Shown here: piece after piece, positions 24,505-35,121 of the stretch
Layout of the letters: the number at the start of each line of letters is the position of its first letter
Position numbering within the stretch: position 1 is the stretch's first letter
From: Pseudopyrenochaeta lycopersici
Taxonomy: Eukaryota > Ascomycota > Dothideomycetes > Pleosporales > Pseudopyrenochaetaceae
Direction of reading: 5' to 3'
Length of the DNA: 64,000 nucleotides
Assembly (NCBI GenBank): GCA_003313425.1
Contig: NHZP01000007.1
Span: 248,001 to 312,000, forward strand
Made by a program: the position numbers and the translations under genes
Notes under the pieces: generated by a model
Told to the model about the DNA's origin: nothing
Seen by the model: only the letters and a program-made list of their open reading frames with translations
Databases searched by the model: none

Positions 24505-24743
24505 GGCCCCTATCTGAATGTATGATGTGTTCAAGACATTTGAAGAGCCCGCGTGTCAATGTACTTTTTTCGTCGCTATCGATACCCAAACTCCGACCTC
24601 CGACGCTAGTGCAGGTCGCAACTTTGTGCGCTTTTGTACTGTGACACACTTGAAGCTCACCAGAGCAATCTTGATCTTACTGCTGATGCGTTCACTGCTA
24701 ACGCATTTGGCACTGAATCCAAGACTCTTGGCTGCAGTGAAAT
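24505..24743. promoter_or_regulatory. Short bidirectional promoter of the RNase P subunit and DBR1 genes
   Basis: The two start codons face away from each other with 239 bp between them, so the core promoters must overlap or lie back to back. No TATA box is obvious. Confidence 0.6.
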
Positions 24744-26447
24744 ATGGCATCGCCCGAATTACTTGAGCAAAAAGGGCTGCGCATCGCAGTGGAGGGTTGT
24801 GGTCATGGAGTGTTGCATAGCATCTACGCCTCAGTCGCAAAAGCTTGCGAGGTAAAGGGCTGGCCAGATGTGGACCTGTTAATCATCGGAGGTGACTTTC
24901 AGGTATGTCCCTCTCCTACGCTATCGTAACTGCATCTGATTTCGCAGGCTGTGCGCAACGCATCCGATCTGAAAGCTGTTTCGATGCCTAGTAAATACTA
25001 CGACATGCATGACTTCCACGAATACTACTCTGGCGCTCGCGTTGCACCGTATTTAACTGTATTCATTGGTGGGAACCATGAGGCGAGTAACTACATGTGG
25101 GAGTTGTACTATGGAGGTTGGGCTGCACCGAATATCTACTACATGGGCGCTGCGAATGTGGTCCGGCTGGGGGGACTTCGAATTGCTGGTCTATCGGGCA
25201 TCTGGAAAGGCTACAACTACAAGAAACCGCACTTCGAACGCCTGCCATACAACAGTGATGACGTACGGAGCATATATCACGTTCGGGAATTGGACGTGCG
25301 GAAGTTACTCCAGATTCGCACTCAGGTTGACATAGGGCTCAGCCATGATTGGCCACGAAGCATGGAGTGGAAAGGCAACCACCGGCAGCTCTTTAAACAC
25401 AAGCCCTATTTCGAACAAGAGGCAAAAGACGGCACATTGGGGAGTGTGGCAGCAACTACCGTTCTGGAGCGTTTGCGTCCTCCTCACTGGTTCAGTGCTC
25501 ATATGCACACCAAGTTTTCCGCTGTGTGGAAACACGAGGATGGGCAGAACGGATTCAACCCAGATGCCGCCCCGAGTGCCTCTTCTGCAGGAGTCATTAA
25601 CGAAAACGAGATTGATCTGGACATCGCGGACATCACACCCTTGACAACGACCAAGAACGATGCCGAAATTGATCTTGACATGGACGACGATGAGCCGTCT
25701 CAAGTCCCGATCTCTATCACGAAAGAAGCTACCTCTATCAGTATCAACGGCAAGGAAGAAGTTCCGCAAGATATCCGGGACCTTCTTCCAGAAGCCTTTG
25801 CCCGCCCAAAAGTTGACGTAGTGCCTTCACTGCCCTTTCCAGCAGACATCACGAACAAAACAACCAATTTCCTTGCGCTTGATAAATGCCTACCAAAGAG
25901 AAACTTCCTCCAACTTTTGGAAATTACTCCCAGTGCGCATAGTGATCTTCAACGACCTTTGCGGTTGCAATACGACAAAGAATGGCTTGCGATCACTAGG
26001 GTTTTTGCGAATGATCTGCAAATTGGTAATTCATATGCCCAAGTCCCTACCGACAAAGGCGATGCTATCTACAGGCCGCTGATAGAGAAAGAAATGGACT
26101 GGGTTGAAGAGAATCTTGTCAAGGCTGGCAAGATGACAATACCCGAGGACTTCGAGCAGACGGCGCCAGTCTACGAACCGGCGTTAGGCATCCATGTTCA
26201 CGAGGCACCGCAAGAACACAGCAACCCACACACACAAAAATTCTGTGACTTGTTGCAAATCCCAAATGCATTCCACGCGTCAGACGAAGAACGAGCGCAG
26301 TTAATGCAAAAGGGGCCTAGAGCAGTGCAGCAACGGCACGAAGCAGGCAGAGGCAGAGGTAGAGGCGGCTATCGGGGCGGAAGTAGAGGTCGTGGAGCTG
26401 GTCGTGGAGCTGGTCGTGGAAGAGGTCATAGGGGTGGCAGAGGATGA
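24744..26447 (+). CDS. DBR1: RNA lariat debranching enzyme Dbr1
   Basis: Exons 24744-24902 and 24948-26447 are joined in phase 0 across a 45-nt intron, for 552 residues. Dbr1 cuts the 2'-5' phosphodiester bond of excised intron lariats in the nucleus. The metallophosphoesterase ligands are in place: C19 and H21 in the first motif, D51, N96 with H97, H186, and H238 with H240. The first motif reads Gly-Cys-Gly-His where most enzymes have Gly-Cys-Cys-His; the replaced Cys is not the metal ligand. The C-terminus ends in about 35 residues of Arg-Gly repeats (RGG type), coded by near-identical GGTCGTGGAGCT units, which should bind RNA and may vary in length. An acidic, Asp-rich linker sits between the two parts. 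Confidence 0.97.
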
Positions 26448-27481
26448 GGGAGCAGTGGGCGCGGTCGCGGACTTTGGTGACGAATTCAGTTACATTATGA
26501 AGATTGCTATGCAATTACGTGCACTACCACGACTGCTCTACACCCGACGAGATTAGGACCAAGGTAGTCCGGAGCATACGCGGCTAGCTCCGAGTGCTCG
26601 CACAAACCTATCCACAATTCCGACTTGTTTACAATTTGACATGACGGAAGGCGCAAAGTCGGTTATCGAAGTGAACGGGAGGAGACCCACTGTGTCCGGG
26701 GCGCCGGGCTGTAAGATGAAGTGGCTGCGCGATGATGTCGTCTAGCATCAAACTTTGAAGTATTCTGCAAGCCATGGTTCTCGGGTGTTTTCCAGTGCGT
26801 TCTGGTTGCAGCAATTTGCTGGCAATAGCTGCCGAGTCGTGCTAATATTTCGCCGTCTGGAGAGAGGCTGTGAACCGAACAGTGCTCGTCATACGTCATT
26901 GGATACGAAACACGGACATGTCCTCGTGCGCCGCAGCAACAGAAGCAACGAGAACGCATACGCGTAGAAGTGCCGCTTTTGGGCGACACAGTGTCAATAT
27001 CAGACCCGGGTAAAGTATGCTATAGGAAGTTGGTGGTGGTGGCATGTCTGATGATCGCGCCGATCCCCTGCACACTGGTACTGAGTTTATTGACTACTCA
27101 CGAGACTTTCCGCCCAACTGTGGCAAATTGCGTTGCGCGTTGCTTGTTAAGAATATCCATGGCTGCCCGGCTGTTGTCGGTCTCTAAGCACGGCATGATT
27201 AGGTCCGCCGTTCAGGGCGTAAGGAAGAAGAGGCGAAATACGCGCGATCCTTCCAGCGAGCAATTCGTGCGAACCTCGGGCATACGGTAGCCACAGCATT
27301 TGCGATGGCTATTGTTGACAGCTGCAAGTGATACTATTTTCGGAACCAAACGGAGTCGTGTGTCACGGCTTTCGTGGACTCCAGGCTTTGCGGTTGCGCC
27401 CGCACGAAAACGCAACTGGTTGCCAGCAACCGCGGCCCAGAAACGCTCGCCAATTTTCATCCACTGGCAGTCCGTCGTCTA

Positions 27482-27500
27482 GACTGTGGTCTCCACAGTC
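27482..27500. repeat. Perfect inverted repeat, 8-bp arms with a 3-nt spacer
   Basis: GACTGTGG and CCACAGTC flank TCT. It could form a hairpin or be a dimeric protein-binding site. It lies about 490 bp upstream of the next ATG. Confidence 0.7.
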
Positions 27501-27902
27501 GTCATCCCTGCCTTGGTTCCGCCCGTTAGGCATCGAGACTGTGCGATCAGCGGTCCCTCGACCCCGAATCAACGTGAGTCAAGGGTCCCTGCCGCGACAT
27601 TGGCGTCGTCCGCATGCTCCTCTAAAAATGTATGCGATGCATGGCCCACGTTTAAAAGTCTGCAGTCCGCCCCTTGCGCTGCGAAGCGCAAATTCGATAC
27701 CCCATACTACTCTAGAAACGCTGTTTACATTTGTTGAGGTATTACAATTATCTTACTACTCGGGCATCAGTCCTCTTGACCACCTTTGCCACAACGTACG
27801 AAGTCTAGAACGCTGCACGGGTACCTACCACGATAACCGTTGATCTTGTCTCCGAACTGCAGATCATAATTAGCACCCACGTTCTTAAAACATCAACAGA
27901 TC

Positions 27903-27908
27903 TATATA
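27903..27908 (+). promoter_or_regulatory. TATA box candidate of the small Ser-rich gene
   Basis: TATATA lies 82 bp upstream of the ATG at 27990. The leader between them contains CT-rich sequence typical of fungal transcription starts. Confidence 0.5.
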
Positions 27909-27989
27909 GATCTTGAGTCTCCACTCCCCAGATTCTATTCCCACCACTCTCACAAGAACCCGCATTTTATCTCCGTCATATCCACCACG

Positions 27990-28250
27990 ATGGTCTCCAA
28001 GTTTGTGGAAAACCTTGAAGAGGTCCCCATCAGCCATCCCCACCTTAATGTCTCACTAGAAGACATCCTCGCTGAAGAGCATCGCAAGCGCTCTGGATCT
28101 CAATCATCGGAGGGCTCTCACTCTGAAAGCCGTCGGTCCGGAAGCGACTCGGCGGCAAGCCCGACATCGCCTACTAGCGAAAGCAAGATGAACGCCATTA
28201 GGAGGAGAGCGTTCACGCTCGGAAGCAAGAAGGGTCACCGGAACACCTAA
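27990..28250 (+). CDS. Small Ser-rich hypothetical protein
   Basis: A single exon of 86 residues that I do not recognise. The N-terminal third is acidic and probably helical. The middle is rich in Ser, Glu, Arg and Gly with many potential phosphorylation sites. The C-terminus is basic, with an Arg-Arg-Arg-Ala-Phe-Thr segment resembling a basophilic kinase site. There is no signal peptide or membrane segment. Support for a real gene comes from the ATG context (CCACGATGG), an upstream TATA box and CT-rich leader, and an orderly composition. It looks cytoplasmic or nuclear and disordered. Confidence 0.55.
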   Translation: MVSKFVENLEEVPISHPHLNVSLEDILAEEHRKRSGSQSSEGSHSESRRSGSDSAASPTSPTSESKMNAIRRRAFTLGSKKGHRNT

Positions 28251-28908
28251 GTGAAGGAAATGAGGCGTCGCCTTGACGCTTAACCTCACTTTCATTTACG
28301 ATCTATTGATCAAAGATCACCACCCTGATCACCAACCGAAAATCTCAACCAAGTGTTGGAAGAGGTCGGGACCCCACCTCAATGAGTTCCAAGCCGTTGA
28401 ACACATACCCTCATCAAAAGTCGACTCAAGAAGATTCCCGGCGTTTCAACCATTACGTCCTCGTTTGTGATTTCAACGAGTTGGTTAAACATCTAGCCAG
28501 TGTTAGCACATTCTCATATGTGTGGCTTAGTCTCGACAGTTTGGCGACGGAAATGCTTTGCTGTGGAGAAAGTCGAGAGGAACTTGGAGGGAAGAGAACA
28601 AGACACTTGCGAAAGAGTGATAGATGGCGCGCAAGAAAGTCCACCAAAAGTGTACCCTATATTATCTACCGCCTCAATTCTATATTTTTTCATGCCTACC
28701 CTTCGACCTATGCTTTTCCATTTCGTTAGAATACGCGCCTTCTCTGTGAAGCGGCTTGTAAATCGCCACTGCTCACCTAGTGCCTGCCTCCATCCTATCC
28801 ATACTGGGATGCGTACACAGCGTCAAAAGTATTGCTACTCCTACCTGAATACACTCCTATCACATATATATTCTCTTCGCAGTACCCTAGATTCTATCTC
28901 ACTACATA
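28251..28908. promoter_or_regulatory. Intergenic, includes the promoter of the amidohydrolase-fold gene
   Basis: A TATATATA lies at 28865-28871, about 40 bp before the ATG at 28909, rather close for a TATA box. Nothing else is recognised in this 658-bp stretch. Confidence 0.4.
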
Positions 28909-29972
28909 ATGGCAACCACCAACCCTAGCAACCTCATCGCAACGGTCGAGTCCTACCTATCTCAATCCTTACCTGTTAGCACCCACACTTCAGATACTGT
29001 GCCTTCGCCTGCACTTGGCCTCATCCCCTCATCTACACTCTCGAGATTGAGGAACCTCGGTCCGGCTCGCCTGAGGGACATGCGCGCTCTCGGCCAATCG
29101 ACGCAAGTTATATCGCACATACCTATCGTCGCGACACCACAGACGTGTGCGAGATTCAACGACGCACTCTATACAGCGATATGCTTGAACGCTGGGAGAT
29201 TTGTAGCCTTGGCATTGCTACCGAGTGGGAAGGGTGAGGGCAAAGAAGCCGCAAGAGAGTTGCAGAGGTGCGTTGCAAAGTATCGATTCGTTGGAGGGGT
29301 GGTGAGCTTGCGACGTGGAAGTGGGAGCGAGGGAGACTTGAATGATGGAAGTTTTGAAGAGCTATGGGCCACGGCAGAGAAGTGTCGCGTCCCGATCGTG
29401 TTGAGGGAGATGTGGCCAGCGGGTTCTGAGGTGAGTCTCATTCTCCCCTTTTGTTATAGGAGAAAGACTGAGCAATACCCAAGCTCCCAGAGTACCAACG
29501 CAATCTCTCCAACACGGTTTTCGCACCCTTGGTCACGCATATGTACACAACTCATACAGTCTCTCCGCTTCCGATCCTGCACCTCTATCTCTCCTCCGTC
29601 TTCGATCGCCACCCTAACCTCCGCCTGGTCTTTGCACACCCAGGTCTTCTCCCCTCTCTCCTCCTGCGTATCGAAAATCTTCTCAGCCTCATTCCTTCTG
29701 CCGACAAACCCAAACGGCCATTCCTGGACGTATGGCAACACAACTTTTATTTTACAACAGCAGATGTTTTGGGTATGAACAGTATGAGAGCTTTGCTAGA
29801 GCAAATTCCCATAGGCAAGATATTGTATGCGAGTAACTATCCACTTGAAGAGAGGGGAAGGGAGTTGATGCAGGAGTTGAAGGAGAGCGGGTTTGTGTCG
29901 GGGGAGGAGTGGGAGAGAGTTGCTTGGGGAAATGCGGAAGTATTGTTCAATCTGAAAGGAGCAAGGAGGTAA
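28909..29972 (+). CDS. Amidohydrolase-2 fold protein lacking most metal ligands
   Basis: Exons 28909-29430 and 29484-29972 are joined in phase 0 across a 53-nt intron, for 336 residues. The fold matches the ACMSD/2,3-dihydroxybenzoate decarboxylase group (amidohydrolase-related): the Phe-Asn-Asp-Ala-Leu helix, the Tyr-Arg-Phe-Val-Gly-Gly-Val strand, the F-A-H-P-G segment, and an Ile-Leu-Tyr-Ala-Ser-Asn-Tyr-Pro end. Known enzymes use an N-terminal Glu or His, a His after the fourth strand, a His in the H-P/A-G segment and an Asp in the S-D-Y-P motif. Here the N-terminal motif is missing, the strand His is Arg166, His226 is kept, and the Asp is Asn292. A decarboxylase reaction is therefore unlikely. 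A missed upstream exon could restore the first ligand but not the others. Confidence 0.8.
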
Positions 29973-30219
29973 GGTGGTTGTACACAGGTAAGGGTGTGTG
30001 GGATGCGACGGGTTGGAAGACGGGCATGCACGAGCCTAGAGGAAAGTCATCTTTGCACATGCAGAGTACGTGATTCGTGCGCCGTGTAATTCCCATGCAT
30101 TCGTGAGCTATATGAACGCCGTCCAGATCATGACTCCAAGTCCTTTGGTATCTTTCATATCAATCGTCGTACCGTATCGCCGAGTCCAGTTGTTGAGAAG
30201 TCCGAAGTCCGCAAGGCGC

Positions 30220-30635
30220 TTATTTCTTGCCAGACTTCTTGATGCCCTGCGAACCCGTATTCAACGGTCCCTTGCCCTTGCCGACGGTCTTAGCCAGGTC
30301 ATCGCGGGCCTTCTTGTCTATAGCAAAGTTAGTTTGGCTCCTCTACACAGCCTCGCGCGGACGAAGCCTGAGGTGGAGACTCGAGCGCGGCATCGCGGGG
30401 TAAAGAACAGCGGTATGGAGATCGAGCGTACCAGCTGCGAGCTTGGCCTTGTGGGCGATATCGTCCTCGTCGAGTTCGGCGGCCTTCTTCTTGGGCTTCT
30501 TGTTGTGGATCGGGTTTGTACCAGCTGTAATTTGTGTCAGCCTTCTCGCTCATGATTCTTTGGCCTCATCAGTCGACTATGACTGGCGTGAAGAGGATAT
30601 GGTAGCGCGTGCATACCTCCTTGTCCTGAAGGCAT
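30220..30635 (-). CDS. TMA7: Translation machinery-associated protein 7
   Basis: Three small exons, 30617-30635, 30432-30524 and 30220-30317, with introns of 92 and 114 nt, encode 69 residues. The family is a tiny, very basic protein that copurifies with ribosomes; its exact role is unsettled. The start Met-Pro-Ser-Gly-Gln-Gly, the Lys-rich block after an Asn-Pro-Ile-His segment, the Glu-Leu-Asp-Glu-Asp-Asp stretch, and the Gly-Pro-Leu-Asn-Thr-Gly end followed by a Lys-rich tail all match. Both introns interrupt after the first base of a codon, and the restored frame reads through without stops, so the model is firm. Introns take more than half of the gene. Confidence 0.95.
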
Positions 30636-31895
30636 GTTGAAGGATGTGAAGGGGTTTTCCGTGGAGTTTGCAGAGTAGAAAATTCGAGTTTACCCAGAGG
30701 CATAAGACGAAGGTTGCGGGCGGTCAGAAAGGGTCTTGACGTCTAGGCCAGGAAAAGTGGGATGGTTGCACCGCCACAAAACGTGGCTATGCTCCACGTG
30801 ATCAGAGTCTTGCTCATCTCGGCATTTAGGAAACCATCATCTCATTTCGAGGGAGTTGTCAAGGATATAGCGGCGACTCGTTGACAGCCTTGAATCGGCA
30901 GAATCATGAGAAGTTGTAGCCACAGAGAGCATCCTAAACTACCTTCCCAATCATTAGCACATGCTGATTTAAGCGTCATCTCGCTGTCCATGCCCCTTCC
31001 GTGAGCGCTCTCTGCAGGAAGCGAGCAGGAAGCCATCAGCCCGTGATATCCACCTGCCGACCCACCTGAATCCCACCAGCTGGCAAGCGAGGTCCATAGT
31101 GCTGCATGATTCATAGAAGCCTCGTCCCTCAATCTAACTTCGTTGAACGCTACAACAGCCCAACATGCTACAGATGAGGCCGAGGGTACTGCCGAAATGC
31201 GTTCACGCGGTCGCCATTCACGACAAGACATGAAAATAAGAGAACCCAGACGGCAGCCAAAAGCTTTGCTTCGCCGTTTTCACGTCTTACCGAAGCTTAT
31301 GATAACGCCGCGGACAGGGAGCGCTACCCTTTACAGACGATATCTCCGCCAATCCTAGCTTATCACGGCTAGCCGGCAGACTAAACATCACACGGGCGAC
31401 CTTTTCCCTCGAAGAAACGCTATCTGGGCCCATAGCTCATGCTTCTCATTCGTGGAAAATCAATGCTGCGCGAATCCACTCATCATACGGAGCAACTTTC
31501 AATACATCAGCGTAGTCTGGGGCCCCGGAGCTAGCGTCTACGGAAAATGGAGGGAGGCGGACGACCGGGTTTGTATGGATTAAGCCTACGGCAAGCTTTT
31601 GAGGCGGCATTGGCAAGATGATTCGTGTGAAATCGTTGACGAGGCGTGGAGGTACGAGGCCGGGAATCCTGGAATCTGGGACTGGCGTACCGCGCCCATG
31701 GGGACGACAGGGTAGGATGGCGTTTTACCCGTGCAGTCAACACTTGTATTTATACTGGCATTACATCTCTGCTGTTGCAATCTTGTTTCCCTACGAACAG
31801 CTCGCTGTGTCCTTTGCGGAGTTCGAGTCAAAAAATCTTCTGGGATCTCAACTCATACTGTTTCAGACAGAGTAGCTCCGAGAACCGACTTCAAG
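30636..31895. promoter_or_regulatory. Divergent upstream region of TMA7 and the sugar transporter
   Basis: About 1.26 kb between two divergent start codons. A minus-strand open frame at 30842-31231 has no domain or splice support, and I treat it as chance. No operator was recognised. Confidence 0.45.
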
Positions 31896-33556
31896 ATGGC
31901 GCCAACAGGCAAGAGAGTGTACAATTGGTATGTGTATCTGCTTTGCTTCAGACCGACAACGCTGACGATTTCAGGTACATCTCCCTCGTAGCAGCATCAT
32001 GCATGGTGTTATACGGCTACGATGCTTCCGTCTTCAATGCCCTACAAAACTCCAAGCATTGGATTGCCTACTTCAACCACCCTTCTCCCAATATCATCGG
32101 AGCGATCAACACATCCTACACCGTCGGTGCTGTCGTAGCTGGTTTCTTCATGGGTGGTCCTTTGGCTGATTATGCTGGACGTCGTATCGGCATGGCTGCT
32201 GGTGCAATTCTTGTCATCATCGCCACTTTCATGCAGACATTTTCCCCTCGTGGAAACATTGGTGTGTTCATTGCTGGCCGTGTCGTCATTGGTATTGGTC
32301 AGGGTCTTGCTCTGAGTAAGTTATGTTATTCTACAAAAATGTACCCCTAGCTTACCATTACCGTAGCTGCCGGTCCTATCTATATCGGTGAGATGGCTCC
32401 AGCTGAGATTCGAGGAAAGATCATGTCCTTTTGGCAAATGTTTTATTCCGTTGGCTCCTTCATCGCTTATTGGGTCAGCTATGCCACCAGCAAGCACCCT
32501 AAGGGCCTCGGAGAGTGGGACTGGAAGATGGTAGTCATCTTCCAGATCCTTATGCCTGTTGTCATCCTTTCCCAGGTCTTCTTCATTCCAGAGTCCCCTA
32601 GATGGTACGTACAGAAGGGCAGGAACTTTGAGGAGGCTCGCAAGTCACTCCGTCGCGTCCGAGACACTGAAGAAGAAGTCGAGGAAGAGATCACCACTAT
32701 CAGAGAGGCCATTGAGTTCGAGGCTGAGGCCATCTCCAGTGGCTACTCCGCCCTCTGGAAGGACAAGTCAGTGAGGAAGAGGATGTACATTGCCATGATC
32801 ATCAACGGAGGGCAACAGATTACCGGACAAGGAACACTCAACTCTTACAGCTCCATCATCTACAAGAAGGTCTTCAAAGATGCCGACACCATCGCTCTAA
32901 TCAATGCTCTGAATGCCACCTTTGGAATCCTCTTCACGCTCAATGCAACCTGGACGGTCGACCGCTTCGGACGCAAGTTCCTCTTTATCGTCGGAGGTAT
33001 CGGTATGGGCATCTGCATGATCATTGCTGCTACTGTCGAGACGCAAACTCCTTCAATTGGTGGAGCCAAGACTCAGCCCGTTGGAATCGCTATTGTCTTC
33101 GTCATGTTCTTGTTTGCTTTCTTCTGTAAGTCATAGTGCTATTGAACGCGGTCCAGCATTCTCTAACAAACAATAGATAAGCCTTCCTGGGGCGCCACCG
33201 TATGGATCTTCACCGCTGAGATCTTCTCGATGAACATCCGTGCCCAAGCCGTCGGCATGTGCTCGCAGACCCAAAACGTTGTGAACTCCATCGTACAGCA
33301 GTTCTTCCCAATTTTCCTCAAGAACGAAGGCTTCTACGCTTTCTACATGTTCGCTGGTATCAACTTCCTACTTGCCATTTTTGTTTGGTTCATCGTACCA
33401 GAGACCAAGAAAGTCACGTTGGAGGAGATGGATGCTGTCTTTGGTGGTGCGAACCACGTCATTGAGGGCGCAGCGATTGAACACAAGGACCCGGCGAGGC
33501 AACAGAGTATTGTTGTTGACTCACAGGAGAAGACAATCACTGAGAGGAGGGATTGA
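31896..33556 (+). CDS. MFS sugar/hexose transporter
   Basis: Exons 31896-31927, 31975-32315, 32367-33125 and 33177-33556, with introns of 47 to 51 nt, encode 503 residues. The family is the twelve-helix sugar porter group of the major facilitator superfamily at the plasma membrane. Signatures seen are Gly-Pro-Leu-Ala-Asp with Gly-Arg-Arg after helix 2, Pro-Glu-Ser-Pro-Arg after helix 6, the Gln-Gln-Ile-Thr-Gly-Gln motif of helix 7, Asp-Arg-Phe-Gly-Arg-Lys, and Pro-Glu-Thr-Lys after helix 12. Helix 7 continues Thr-Leu-Asn-Ser-Tyr where high-affinity hexose carriers usually have Ala-Asn with paired Tyr, so the substrate is not predictable. A phosphorylatable, hydrophilic C-terminal tail of about 45 residues follows. 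Confidence 0.93.
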
Positions 33557-33889
33557 GTCGAAGCCTGTTTACGCCTTGATGGTGTACAGTCAAACGAATC
33601 GAAATGCGTTGCTTGCTTGTTGGTGAAAAGTTGTACCAAGGTTCACTTCACCATCAATCAACTCCCTCCACGGTTCCTCTTCATGCTTTAAACAATCTTG
33701 TCACAATAGTTTTGTTCAACTATGGAAAGTCAACTCGAATTAACACCTTTTTTTGCAGCTATCATTTATCTTCACATTCTCTTCTTTCCCTTGAGCCCTA
33801 TCCAAACAGGACGCTTTGTACTGTAGAGTCAAGTTTCACCACGAACTCTCCATAATTCACCGCCATTCAAACCTCTCAGCATCAAAAAC
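33557..33889. other. Short intergenic region between two plus-strand genes
   Basis: It holds the 3' untranslated region of the transporter and the promoter of the next gene. T-rich and C-rich tracts precede the ATG at 33890. No clear TATA box. Confidence 0.4.
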
Positions 33890-34489
33890 ATGTCCACTCC
33901 AAATGCGGTGTCTCTTCTCTCCCGTGCTCTTGAAGACCAAATCCCGTCGCCACCATCGAGCCCGCCAGCGAGACCCATCAGACCACGTCCAAAAGTCAAC
34001 TTCGCATCTCGACCTACCAGAATCTTTAACCACGACGAGCGCTCACCATCCACTACTTCAGCTCCTATCCCCATCCCATATCCAGGTTCGTCTCGAAAAG
34101 AATTCACTGTCCGCTGGATACCAGCACCAGCGCGTGTTCACCACCGGCTGGATAATATCACGGATTACCACCTTGGAGGCACACATGGCTGGGAAACTGA
34201 GCAGAAGAAAAGGGTGGCAGAGACCGAGAGGAAGATTGAAAGATTTACTGTCGGGATGCAGCCGCCGAATCCGGGTTTGAGGCACCAAATCGTAATTCGT
34301 AAGGATCCGGTGTTTGGAAGACAGCGGTCGACGAAGAAAACTAAAAGGGAGGACCTGGTGGATAGCACTAAGAAGCCAAAACTAGGTAGAGGCAAGGCGA
34401 ATGGACGAATAGAAGAGGAACCTGCATCAACGATGGACTCGTTGCTCACACATCCCGCACAAGATGCAGCTCGTAATATACAAAAATGA
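33890..34489 (+). CDS. Basic Pro/Ser/Arg-rich hypothetical protein
   Basis: A single exon of 199 residues that I do not recognise. The N-terminal 70 residues are rich in Pro, Ser and Arg and look disordered. A middle part from Glu-Phe-Thr-Val-Arg-Trp to about residue 130 looks folded, with a Gly-Gly-Thr-His-Gly-Trp-Glu segment and a charged helix after it. The C-terminal part has clusters of Lys and Arg resembling nuclear localisation signals. The ATG has a good context (AACATGTCC) and the composition is unlike the shadow frames. Probably a nuclear protein; no function can be assigned. Confidence 0.6.
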   Translation: MSTPNAVSLLSRALEDQIPSPPSSPPARPIRPRPKVNFASRPTRIFNHDERSPSTTSAPIPIPYPGSSRKEFTVRWIPAPARVHHRLDNITDYHLGGTHGWETEQKKRVAETERKIERFTVGMQPPNPGLRHQIVIRKDPVFGRQRSTKKTKREDLVDSTKKPKLGRGKANGRIEEEPASTMDSLLTHPAQDAARNIQK

Positions 34490-35121
34490 ACCTCAGACCC
34501 CACAACATCGCGGCCCAATACACCTAGCACGGAACCGCGAAATGCCACAAAATCAATTACGTATGAGGTTTTGGTGTTTACCAAGACGACATGAAGAGTC
34601 TGGGGACGACCCAAAATAGTCTTCAAATGATAGTAGCCGGCTTACAGAGCTCCAGAAGCAACACTGAAGCTAACCTAACCGCATTTAATGGTTATTTCAG
34701 GGTTTCCATATCTAATGCAGGCACTACAGCTTTGGCAAGGCGCTAGCTTCATTGTGCAGTAACCCGAGCGGTGGGTATATCTAGCTTATTGCGTATCACT
34801 ACTAGGGTGCTCTGTTTAGAGCGGCGCTAGCTAGCACTACATACAGTTCTAGGTAGAGCTGTTAGGTAGTTCTGCGTATGTATAAATAATACTGCACATC
34901 AAACCAGGCTACATGGCTCTCTAAGCCGAGGCCTTCCATATAATACATCGTCCATCGAGAGTGAATCGCACTCGTATTGTGATAATTGTAGTTACAGCGA
35001 CAGATGTTATCTTACTGAGATCTTCTACTGTCCATTATCGTTGACCAGTTCACCGCCAAGCCCACTCACATAGTATTGAAAGCACATCGAACGGGAAAAG
35101 ACTGCAAAAACAAAATATTAG
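34490..35121. other. AT-rich intergenic stretch, possibly containing a repeat relic
   Basis: At 34740-34990 the sequence is rich in TAG, CTAG and TA steps, with no open frames of note. This is the kind of sequence left by mutation of repeats (RIP) in filamentous ascomycetes, though no parent element is recognisable. A tRNA-like gene follows. Confidence 0.4.

Larger units (their letters stand above)
26448..27989. other. Intergenic region with a perfect short inverted repeat
   Basis: About 1.5 kb downstream of DBR1. It contains the inverted repeat at 27482-27500 and, near the next gene, a TATATA at 27903. Open frames are short, lack domains and are not accepted as genes. Confidence 0.5.

Noticed and set aside
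30842..31231. 129-codon minus-strand frame between TMA7 and the sugar transporter
   Set aside because: No domain, no start context and no splice sites that would extend it.
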